Part shown: in pieces, positions 55,409 through 64,000 of the stretch | How positions within the stretch are numbered: the first letter of the stretch is position 1 | How the letters are laid out: every line of letters begins with the position of its first letter | Source of the DNA: Aristolochia californica | Lineage: Eukaryota > Streptophyta > Magnoliopsida > Piperales > Aristolochiaceae | Assembly (NCBI GenBank): GCA_029961685.1 | Contig: JARWKL010000001.1 | Span: 51,176,062 to 51,240,061, forward strand | Direction: 5' to 3' | DNA: 64,000 bases | Made by a program: the position numbers and the translations under genes | The notes under the pieces: generated by a model | What the model saw: the letters and a program-made list of their open reading frames with translations, nothing else | Database searches by the model: none | Told to the model about the DNA's origin: nothing

Positions 55409-56565
55409 ACTTCAGAAGTTAAATACGCAGCAACAGTGCGCTATCATTCGCCGTCAATTTTCACCCATTGGATCCTTTGATTTCTTTATGTTCTATAGGA
55501 AAGTCAGAGCAACTTGACATCTTATATATTAGTCTGTCTGCCCATAATGGTTCATTAACGATATCTTCGTTTTCAATATTTATATTTTCAACCCACCGTC
55601 CACGGCGGCTGTAAGTTCCGAAGATAAGTCCACACTAAGAATCATAACAGTGTGAAAACGAAAACAGGTGGAGGAGAAAGAAGCTCAGATGCTTCCCCGA
55701 CAGTCAACAGATTTTTCTGCCGCATTCTATGGGGTGCCGCCACAAAAGAAAAAACTTGCTCATCATGATTCAGTGCTTCATTAGGGAGAGACGTGCACGG
55801 ATCAAACGGGCAACTCTGAGACTCGAGAACTGTTTAATTTTCGACTTTTTTTTTTTTTTTGTTTGATCAGGCTTACAAGTTCTAATGATTTTTTTTTTTT
55901 ATTGAGATTCCCAAGTTCGGATGATTACTCAATCTTTTAATGTGGGTGATTTTTATATATGGAGTTAAGTTTTGACTTTGATAGGATTTAATTACAGGCA
56001 AAATGATTATAATAGGTACGATGATTAGTGTAGTTGTTGTAAATTGAAGTAAGGAATAAAGTTATTAGTTGTGTTAGAAAAGAATTGAGAGAAAGAGCAA
56101 GAAAACTTAAGAACTATGAAAATTTTAGTGGAAAGAGTTTATTAATAAAATACTCTAATCGATTTAACTTTATTAAGATAGTTTTATTTAACTTTTAAAA
56201 TAACAAATAAGATAAATAATTTAAATTTTTAAATAAAAATATTAAATTAATTAAATATAAAATGAGAGGTAAAACTAATACAAAAGGAATAGATGAAGAA
56301 TAAAGTCCAAATGCAATTGACAATACAAGAAGAAGAGATGCCAAAACAGATGAAGAGACCTAGAGTGAGTTAAAAGGCCTTACTAACAGAAACAGGTGGA
56401 CCTATTTTCAATTTGCAAGACAATTGTTGTGTTGTAGACATAACAATTGGTTCCTAATAGATGAGCACTAATTAACAACACATACACACAAAATATAAGA
56501 CAAGGTGAAGTCAGGATGAAATGATGAAGATCCAACAAAGTAAAATTTGCTTGGATGATACTTAC
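55409..56565. other. Non-coding stretch
   Basis: The promoter region of the kinase gene is expected in the first part. Two T-runs (55849-55860, 55892-55900) and AT-rich sequence follow. No gene recognised. Confidence 0.5.
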
Positions 56566-57457
56566 CAGAACAGGATGCCCAATCAGACTCTTCAATACTG
56601 CCCATATACCAACACCCTACAAACAAACTTTCTGTAGAACGAGGAACAAGAGGGGAAGAAGGAGAAAGGAATTAGTAGACTAGAACACCACTAATTTTGC
56701 TCAAAAGTTCCATAACATCAGCTATGCTAATAAGACTTTCAATCCAGTAAGGGAAGATCAAATTTCCATAGAGCAATAGATATGAGAAATATTGATATAA
56801 CAACTACACAATAATAAAGAAGGGGAGAAAACATATACAACAACCATCTTGTTGGAGTATATGAATAATTTGGAGTATCATTGATGTAATTAATTTATGA
56901 TTTGTGTCTTTTCTTCACTCTTACTGGAATGAAAGGTATAGTTGTGATATTGTAATTTTATCATCTATAAATAAAGCTTAAGGGGAAGGGGTAGGAAAAT
57001 TCAGTAACCCTATTCAAGCCTCTTCCTCTTGGCTCAAATTCGTCCATACACCTCTCTCTCTTTTCCTCTTCTTTCTCTCCCTTGGTTTCTTCTCTCCTCT
57101 CTCCCAAGAGCTAGAGTTCCTCTCTTCTCTCCTTCCCTTGAGATCTCTTGGCTTTATGTCTTCGCCCTAGAAATCAAGATATCTCTAAGAATTTCGAGAA
57201 TAGCATGAGATAACTATTGTCCAACCTCAAAATCAAAATCAGTCTACAAGATAACCAAATCAACAACTATCAATTAGACACACATAAATATTAGAGACAA
57301 AAATGAGAGAAACATGAATCGAAGCACTTACAGCATTGCCCAGGGCGACGACATTTGGGAAAGTAGACATTCTTCTCGAAGGCTCATCAGGGTCTTCGTC
57401 TGTGAGAAGAGCCGCTCCTTGAAACATGAACTTCAAAAGTTGAATAAGCTCCTCCAT
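56566..57457 (-). pseudogene. Unidentified gene fragment, two predicted exons split by an LTR
   Basis: 57457-57332 is open from ATG (MEELIQLLKFMFQGAALL, then DEPSRRMSTFPNVVALGNA) and ends at a good donor GTAAGTGC. 56616-56566 lies between an acceptor (TTTGTTTGTAG) and a donor GTAAGTATC, and reads GVGIWAVLKSLIGHPVL in the matching phase 0. The intron between them contains an LTR sequence (56850 to ~57217). No further exon was found downstream, so the gene is either truncated or uses exons I could not see. The protein family is not recognised. Confidence 0.35.
56850..57217 (+). mobile_element. LTR fragment or solo LTR related to the 18719 element
   Basis: TGTTGGAGTATATG start, ATCATTGATGTAATTA, CTTCACTCTTACT and ATCTATAAATAAAGCTTAAGG match the reverse complement of the LTR at 18719-19027. 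The right end (near TTGTCCAACC) and target duplication are unclear. Confidence 0.65.
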
Positions 57458-57683
57458 GGCAGTCAACCCTAGAACAACCAGACGAAGATCTGGATGTAGG
57501 AAACTGACTCAACAGGCATCAGCACGCATCGAGAGAGAGGAACCATCGATAAGGAAGCAAAGAGAGATTGATAAACCTTGTTGGTGGATAGGTTGAATTG
57601 GACTTGAAATAAGGACGAGGAACAACAAGATGAGTCGAAAGAAGAAAAGAGGATTCTCAGCATCGAGTGTCGAGTGTAACAAT

Positions 57684-57773
57684 GAGTGAAAGTGAATTCA
57701 TTGGTCTCATGGAGTGAATTCACTTTCACTTGTTTAAGTGAAAAAATGAGTGAAGGTGAATTCACTTTCACTC
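57684..57773. repeat. Two small palindromes with the same core
   Basis: AGTGAAAGTGAATTCA (57685-57700) faces TGAATTCACTTTCACT (57715-57730), and GAGTGAAGGTGAATTC with ACTTTCACTC forms a 26 bp near-palindrome at 57748-57773. They lie just outside the Harbinger left end. Confidence 0.8.
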
Positions 57774-57898
57774 TCCACTTAGGGGGGGTTAGTGCACATG
57801 ACTCAGGACATGATCTTCAAGCGCATTATGCAGTTCATGTCCTGATGTCGTTAGGGGGCGCCAAAATTCAAGTCATGTACATGAATATACATGAACCA

Positions 57899-57978
57899 AG
57901 AGATCGTGTCTCAAGAGTAATGGGCGGAAAGTACGAGATCGTGTCTCAAGAGTAATGGGCGGAAAGTACTTTCCGCCC
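57899..57978. repeat. 35 bp tandem duplication and perfect 22 bp palindrome
   Basis: GAGATCGTGTCTCAAGAGTA with ATGGGCGGAAAGTAC occurs twice (57899 and 57934). The second copy runs into GGGCGGAAAGTACTTTCCGC plus CC (57957-57978), identical to its reverse complement. It sits ~120 bp inside the Harbinger left end. Confidence 0.93.
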
Positions 57979-58682
57979 GATTTTGAGAATCATCCACTTG
58001 ACTCTCTCGTGCGGGTTCTCTCTGGCTCGACCGTCTCTGTTTTTTTTTTCATTTCGATCGTTTCATTCCCCCACACAGACACTCTCGTTCCCGCTGCCCT
58101 CTGTCGTGTCCGTGAAGCCCGAGCTCTCTGCTCGCTCTCTCGTCTCCGCCGTCTCTCTCCGGTCTCCCTCTCTGCTACCTCCGTCTCTCGCTGCGAGCGT
58201 CCTTCTGGCGTCCTTCTGGCATCCTTCTCCATCTCAAACTCATTATCCCTCTGAACCTCTAGCTCGTTTCTCCCTCTCTCTTATCCCTCTTGACCTCCCT
58301 CTCTTCTCTCTGTCTCTTCTCCCTCTTTTCCCCCTTGCGGCATCTCACTCCCTTCTCCCTCTCGCTCATATCTTTTCCCCCAAAATTCCCTCCAATTTCC
58401 TGCAATTTCCCCTAATTCAGTTTTGGTTTTCTTCGATTTTGACATTGGGCTTCGATTTCTAAATTTCCACTTCGATTCAACATCGATTTTCCCAGTTCGG
58501 CTTTGATTTCAGTCGTCGGATTCGGTTTTCCCCAAATTTTAGAAGGTATGACTAAACCCTAATTTTTTTTTTGATTAAATGAGTGTTGTATTTGATTTAA
58601 TTTTAGTTCTAGTGTCTAATTTGGGGTTATTTGTGCATAATTTTGGGATTTAGTGTTATAGATTAGGGTCTAAAATTTTTAT
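57979..58682. other. Harbinger 5' region, pyrimidine-rich
   Basis: CT-rich (CTCTCTCTTATCCC, CTTCTCCCTCTC) with an open plus-strand frame (57983-58462) that reflects low complexity. Probably promoter/untranslated sequence. The same type of block occurs in the 50217 element. Confidence 0.6.
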
Positions 58683-58958
58683 TAGGGTTAGGGTTTAGGA
58701 GGTTTTGGAGTTATGGGGTCTAGGGTTAGGCTTTAAGAGGTTTGGGAGGTATGGGGTCTAGGATTAGGGTTTAGGAGGTTTTGGAGGTATGGGGTTAGGG
58801 TTTAGGAGGTTTTGGAGGTATGGGGTTAGGGTTTAGGAGGTTTTGGAGGTATGGGGTCTAGGGTTAGGGTTTAGGAGGTTTTGGAGCTATGGGGTATAGG
58901 GTTAGGGTTTAGGAGGTTTTGGAGCTATGGGGTCTAGGGTTAGGGTTTAGGGTGTAGG
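58683..58958. repeat. Minisatellite with TTTAGGG-like units
   Basis: About seven units of ~36-42 bp containing TTAGGGTTTAGGAGGTTTTGG and AGGTATGGGG. It includes AGGGTTTAGGG telomere-like words but is not a telomere array. Confidence 0.9.
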
Positions 58959-59137
58959 GTTTTTAAAGTTCTCAATTACGGTTTACGGTGTTTAGTCCAA
59001 TTCAAACAAGGTTGAGTCGCCTACACTGGCGTCCATTAGCCAACGAAACCGACCCCCATCACTAACGAGGTACAGTTCGTAATGACTGTGAAGTCATATG
59101 GGGCTCTACCAGGGGTGTTCGGTGAATTTGGACTTGA

Positions 59138-59164
<27 letters not shown>
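59138..59164. repeat. (GT)n microsatellite
   Basis: About 13 GT units. Confidence 0.95.
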
Positions 59165-59168
<4 letters not shown>

Positions 59169-59390
59169 ATTGTTTTGCATCTCCAATGGAAATAGTTGAT
59201 TAGTTTTGGAATGTTTTAGAATGTTGTTTAAAAATTTTGAAGTGCTATGGAATGTTTTTGCCATTTGGTGAGGAGATTCGGGTGTTATAAATATCCACCA
59301 CATGGTATTTTCTTATTTGTGGTTTTTGTTTCATGATGGGTAATGGTAGTCTGATAAAGTTTTTTCCATGAGGACAATCTCGGATTTAGA

Positions 59391-60298
59391 TTGAAAATGG
59401 TTGCAAGAAAACAACCAAGTGGTCGACCATATGAATTTTGGAGCTTTGAAGAAAACAACAAAATGCTCGATCTTTTAGTCGAGCAGGTATATATGGGGAA
59501 CAAGTTGCCCAATGGTGTTTGGAAGCACGAGGTATATACGGAATGTGTCAGTAAGTTCAATGAAGACGCTGTCAATAAAAAAACTATTGAGTGAGCTGTC
59601 TCAACACTAGTGGGTTTGGTTGGGATGCAACCACACAACGAGTTACTGCATGTCATTCTGTATGGCAAGACTACATTAAGGTCAGTAAATCATGATATAT
59701 TGTAAAACAGTTTGTATTGTTTCGCATTACTAAGAATGATGTTTTATTCTTGTAGGAGCATACAAAGGCTGAGAAGTATAGACAACAAGATTGCCCCCTT
59801 TACGACAAATTGGCTATTGTAGTCGGAAACACAATAGCCGTAGGGAATGGTAGTACAACTCCTATAGATCTGTGTGATGAAATTATCCATGATGAGTCGG
59901 CTCCTATCCCGATGGATGAGCTCGACAATGTTGACATAGTTATGGGAACTTCACCACAATTCAATAGTGGAAATAATTCGACAGCGGATCAATCTTGTGG
60001 AACTAAAGGGCCATCTTCACGACGTCGTAGAAAGAGAAGCGAATTGCCCACTGAAGACAATAGACAATTAATTGATGTAGTTGGCCAGATCGCTGAAGCT
60101 ATGAAATGTGTTATGGAGTATAAGGAACGTGATGTCGAAGAACCTTGGGTCAATGCCCTCATGGAAATTCCGGACCTGTCAGAGGCACTGAAGTATGATG
60201 CTCCTGAATGGATAAATACGCCAAGTAAGAAGACCATGTTTTTAAAAATGACAGTGGCGGAGCTGGTTAAGTGGCTTAATTATTATGCAAACAAGTAA
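59391..60298 (+). pseudogene. Harbinger accessory Myb/SANT-like gene, broken once
   Basis: Exon 1 starts MVARKQPSGRPYEFWSFEEN and carries the Myb/SANT-like helix region (NNKMLDLLVEQVYMGNKL, VWKHEVYTECVSKFN, VNKKTIE) to a TGA at 59592. The domain resumes in another frame at SGFGWDATTQRVTACHSVWQ (59609-59680), with part of the third helix missing, so a small deletion is likely. An intron (59681-59755, GT-AG) leads to exon 2 with KAEKYRQQDCPLYDKLAIVV, an acidic central part, RRRRKRSE basic patch and the end at 60298. In this superfamily the Myb-like protein binds the transposon ends and helps transposase nuclear entry. Confidence 0.88.
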
Positions 60299-60550
60299 TT
60301 GTAATGCGTTTTAAGTACAATATCTTTTTTGAGAAGATTGTTATGTATTAAAGACGATGTTTGAATTATAACGTTGCTAGACTTATCAGTATGGTTAAAG
60401 TTTCTATTTTATATGTTTGTTGTCTTAATATATTATGTGGATAATATGGTGGACGAGTATTGATGTGAATATGATTATTGAGTTTGGATGAATAGGTTAT
60501 GATTAAAGATTAACTATTATTTTTGTTTATGACTATTTAGAAGTTTAAAT

Positions 60551-61880
60551 TTGCAGATTCTCATGGATATTATGACAGATGAAGATATGGATGTAATTAT
60601 GATTGGATTGGCATGTATTATTGTCGTCATAGTAAAATACTATATATGCCCTAGCAACAGAGGTGTATCACATTCTTATGGGATGAATGGTTCATTGTAT
60701 TTGCAAAAGGCCTTAGACAAATCTCCTGTTAAATTTCGAAAAGTTTACAGGATGAATCAAATTGTATTTCACAAATTGGCAACAATACTTAATGCCAGAC
60801 GGTTTTTATCAGCGACAAAGACCATCTCAATGGAAGAACAACTTGCCTATTTCCTCCTAACTGTTGGTCAACAACAAGCCTATAGTGTCACAGCAGAGAT
60901 GTTTGATAGATCGAATTGGTCCATAAGTAAATATTTCAACAAGGTGTTGGATGCTATCCTCAAACTTCACTCTGATTATATCAAACAGCCTTCAGAACGC
61001 ACACACTCGAGGATTTTAAAAAATTCAATGTTTTATCCATACTTCAAGGTAACATCACTTGCCCTCTATTTAGATTACTATACAAATTTAGTCAATACTA
61101 ATGGCCCCGCTTATATAATTAGGATTGTATTGGGGCTATTGATGGAACGCATATCAAAGCAAACATCCTGCTTGAAGAACAACCAAGGTTATGGAACAGA
61201 AAGGGTTATCTCTCACAAAATGTGATGGCAGCATGTACATTCGACATGCAATTCACTTATGTACTAGCTAGATGGGAGGGATCAACAGCTGATTCTCGTG
61301 TACTGAAAGACGCATTGACTCGCCGAAATAGACTATTTGTACCTGAAGGTAAATAATATATTTTATGCAGTAATATTTTATCTATTTTATCTTTAATTAT
61401 TTAATGTAGAAAATATTTGGTATTGTAGGTAAATATTATCTAGTCGATGCTGGTTATGCAAATGTACGAGGATTTTTGGCTCCATATCGAGGAACTCGAT
61501 ATCATTTGCAAGAATTTGGAGATAATATTCCTAAGAATGAAAAAGAATTATTCAATCGAAGACACTCGTCTTTGCGGAATACTATTGAGAGAACTTTTGG
61601 TGCTTTAAAAGCTCGATTTCAAATATTGAAAGGCACTCCTCCATTTTCTTTTAAGGTGCAGACAAAAATTGTCATTGCTTGTTGCATATTGCACAATTAT
61701 ATACGTACAGAGGATTACAATGATATATTTGATTTGGAAGATGATGATTCGGATGATGACTTTGGTGGAGGAGGTGATGGGGTTCAATTACTTGCAACGG
61801 ATGATACAGACAGCGATGATAGCGATGGTCTTGTGGAAGAGGATACCCAAGTAACAAGCTTTCGGAGGCAGCGTGCATGA
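60551..61880 (+). CDS. PIF/Harbinger transposase (DDE), three exons, open
   Basis: Exons 60551-61048, 61123-61348 and 61429-61880 with GT-AG introns of 74 and 80 bp join in phase to 391 codons without a stop. The N-terminal half has the helix-turn-helix-like region (KFRKVYRMNQIVFHKL, SVTAEMFDRSNWSISKYFN). The DDE nuclease motifs are visible: CIGAIDGTHI (first D), YYLVDAGYANVRGFLAPYRG (second D), RNTIERTFGALKARF (E). The C-terminus is strongly acidic (EDDDSDDDFGGGGDG, then DSDDSDG). Start at 60551 or the Met at 60563. The family cleaves at the transposon ends and inserts at TWA. This copy looks functional on paper, unlike its Myb-like partner. Confidence 0.9.
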
Positions 61881-62775
61881 GAATCCACAAGAGCCGCACA
61901 ATTTCGAGATGACATAACGACTTGCATGTGGAATGATAACTGATGAGTGTATCTTTTATTGTATTTGAACATGTGTTGTTCTTATGTACTAAACTTGTAA
62001 TTTGATGATTTTAATGCTAATCACGAACTGCTTATTACATTAAAACTCTATTACATTAGTAATAAAGTTGTATATTTATTTATATATTATATTTATTAAA
62101 TTTTATTACTATATTAAACTAGATATTTAAGTCTGATAAATAAAATATAGTTACAATATGTATTTGATCAATTGATTAATTTTAATTTTTTGAAAATATA
62201 TTATCAATTAATACTACGCATATTTCGTTTTTAATAAAATAATTCTTTATTTACTCATTATATTCATTTTTTATTTATTGTATTATATTAGTGATTTAAT
62301 AGTGGTAATATTACGTACAAATATATAGTGTATTAAAGTTATGATTAAATCAATTTTTCCTCTTAAAACATTCATTTTTAGGCTATATTATAATTAATCA
62401 TGTGCGTATTTCATTACTTCATGTAATTACTGTATTAATGCACAATAACATATCTAATTCGATTAATAAATATATTAATATATTTTAATTATACATTAAA
62501 TAAGTTACTCGTATAGTAATAATGATGGTTTTACCCAATTTGGGGTTCGAGGATTATGTTGTAATTATAAGTGTACTGTACATGTTTAGGGATTCTCTTA
62601 TTTTTTATGTTTTTCTAATTAGTGGGCACTATTCACTGAAAACTGTTTTCTTGTACATGAAGGCGTCAACACTAACACTAATTCTTACCTGATCTTCATG
62701 TACATGACATGACATGATCTTCATGTTGGACATGACTTGATCTTTAAGAATCCACTTTGGGGCACTAACCCCCCC
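61881..62775. other. Harbinger 3' region
   Basis: AT-rich non-coding. TTTATTTACTCATTATATTC with AGTGATTTAATAGTGGTAAT near 62245-62310 is shared with the derivative element. The end is marked by repeated CATGA(C/T)(A/T)TGATCTTCATG words. Confidence 0.75.
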
Positions 62776-62778
62776 TTA

Positions 62779-64000
62779 CACAACGCACTAACGCTTTTGG
62801 GGCCACATTTCCAAGTGAAAGTGTGAACTAACAAGCCCATAAACATGTTTCTGAGGCGCACTGAGGGAATAAGAAAGACAAAAATAAATTAAGGACGAGT
62901 CTATTGAGACAAGTTGGGCTAAGTCCAATATCAACTTGAGATCTTACCCCAACAATTTTTTAATCCAAATTGATCTGTTTTAGAATGAATTTTTGTCTAA
63001 TTTTAATTAAATTTAAAGTCTATCACAGTTTTAAGTATGACTATTACAACTAATAAGTCATAAAAATATTATGTTTGGTAGAGAATGGTGCAAGGGGAAG
63101 CCCACCTCTATGAAGGGAAGGAGTGGGGACCTCTCACCAATTCTCTTTTTTTATTTCAAATAAATAGTGCAATTGTCATATATTATTAAAATATATTTTT
63201 AATGATTTTAAATAATAATAACTTGTATTATAAAAAATTCACTAATATGATAAAAATTTGACATAATAGTTATAATAAATATTTTTTAATAATATAAATT
63301 ATTTTAATAATGAATGTAAGAAATTTATGTCATTTATAATTAAAAATTATACTTAAATTTATTTAAATAAATTTTTAGGTCATGTGGGTAGGTTTTTTAA
63401 CTCTAGTGCCAATTTTAATTTTCTTTTAATTATCTTTGTATGTTCTCACCTTTTATGTGAATTCCTTATTCTCAATCTAATTTTGAACTAAAGTCCAAGT
63501 ACCAATCTCAAAATCAATCACTTGATTCATAGTGCCCAAACTCAGGTTGCTACTCCAGTCCAAAAGTGTTTGCACTTTGAAGTTGAATCCACCAAGTAAA
63601 TAAGCTTAACGACACTTACTAGTCAAGGCTTCAAGACCAATCACAACTTCAAATACAAAATGGACTTTGACAATAGTACACTAAAGTACATAAAGCCTAC
63701 ATCCTACAAGAGATTTCATAGTAGCTCACTGGGCTATACATGCTTAAATACATATAGGGATTTCAACAACTCAGCAATAATCGTAATGGCTTTCAACAAC
63801 TCAACAATAGCCATGAAGGCTTTCTCAATGACTTGAACTCACTGGTGGTCTTGCCTACATAAGGTTTGACCAAGCACATGCACTTGTTACTTGTTTACAA
63901 TTTAACAAATACATAAAATGTCTCTCAATAGATTGATTTTAAAATTACATGCTCAATTCAAAAGTACAACCCCTATGTACCCAATCTATGTGGGAGAAGC
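62779..64000. other. Non-coding stretch to the window end
   Basis: AT-rich; a near-repeat ATGGCTTTCAACAACTCAAC/GGATTTCAACAACTCAGC at 63760-63800. No gene or transposon recognised. Confidence 0.5.

Larger units (their letters stand above)
57782..62775 (+). mobile_element. PIF/Harbinger DNA transposon, 5.0 kb, apparently complete
   Basis: Terminal inverted repeats GGGGGGGTTAGTGC at both ends, flanked by TTA (57779-57781 and 62776-62778), the 3 bp target duplication of the PIF/Harbinger superfamily. The interior carries the two genes of this superfamily in order: a Myb/SANT-like accessory gene (59391-60298) and a DDE transposase (60551-61880), both on the plus strand. The pyrimidine-rich 5' region and AT-rich 3' region are shared with the derivative at 50217-51889. 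Mobility is doubtful because the accessory gene is broken. Confidence 0.93.

Noticed and set aside
57955..58462. Ser/Leu-rich frames upstream of the Harbinger genes
   Set aside because: Pyrimidine-rich low-complexity DNA; several frames and both strands are open.
58683..58958. Interstitial telomere
   Set aside because: Units are ~40 bp with only partial TTTAGGG words, not an array of the 7 bp plant telomere repeat.

Overview
This window is nuclear DNA of a flowering plant, very probably a eudicot. It is AT-rich, has spliced introns with GT-AG ends, and carries several plant-type repeat classes: Ty1/copia elements primed by initiator tRNA-Met, a TRIM, PIF/Harbinger and CACTA transposons, an endogenous caulimovirid and plastid-derived DNA. 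The species cannot be read from the sequence. Only one clearly intact cellular gene is visible, a receptor-like cytoplasmic kinase gene at about 53.5-55.3 kb on the minus strand.

Region 1-24172 is a stack of nested LTR retrotransposons. Copia-1 (window start to 4534, minus) sits inside copia-2 (4535-12801, minus). Copia-2 also carries a 2.9 kb element without pol (6229-9129, target duplication ACAAT) and a 355 bp TRIM (9914-10268, target duplication CAATT). Next comes copia-4 (12813-24172, minus, target duplication AAGTT). Its left LTR holds a plastid trnT-GGU-like pseudogene that is itself split by a solo LTR (target duplication AGAGT). Its gag region holds copia-3 (17902-23915, plus), which contains a short LTR element (target duplication TGATG) and a solo LTR. 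All copia polyproteins are broken.

Region 24173-33930 has no intact gene. It contains an island of organelle-like composition (about 24.9-26.3 kb), a decayed En/Spm-type transposase exon pair near 27.7-28.3 kb, and three copies of a repeat family rich in the palindrome TGATCGATCA (two plus, one inverted).

Region 33939-42537 is the most striking part. It is an essentially genome-length endogenous pararetrovirus (about 8 kb, minus strand) that is circularly permuted, with its ends inside the reverse transcriptase gene, and flanked on both sides by a copy of the same ~320 bp non-viral sequence. Gene order and a second ORF downstream of RNase H suggest a florendovirus-like caulimovirid. The coding regions carry stops and frameshifts.

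Region 42540-49158 holds two CACTA transposon ends and a 5' half of a fifth copia element (no RT or 3' LTR) with a SINE-like insertion in its leader. Region 50217-51889 is a non-autonomous PIF/Harbinger derivative. Region 57782-62775 is a 5.0 kb related PIF/Harbinger element with TTA target duplication, a broken Myb/SANT-like accessory gene and a three-exon DDE transposase that reads open throughout. The kinase gene lies between these two. The rest, including the last 1.2 kb, shows only AT-rich sequence, microsatellites and small duplications.
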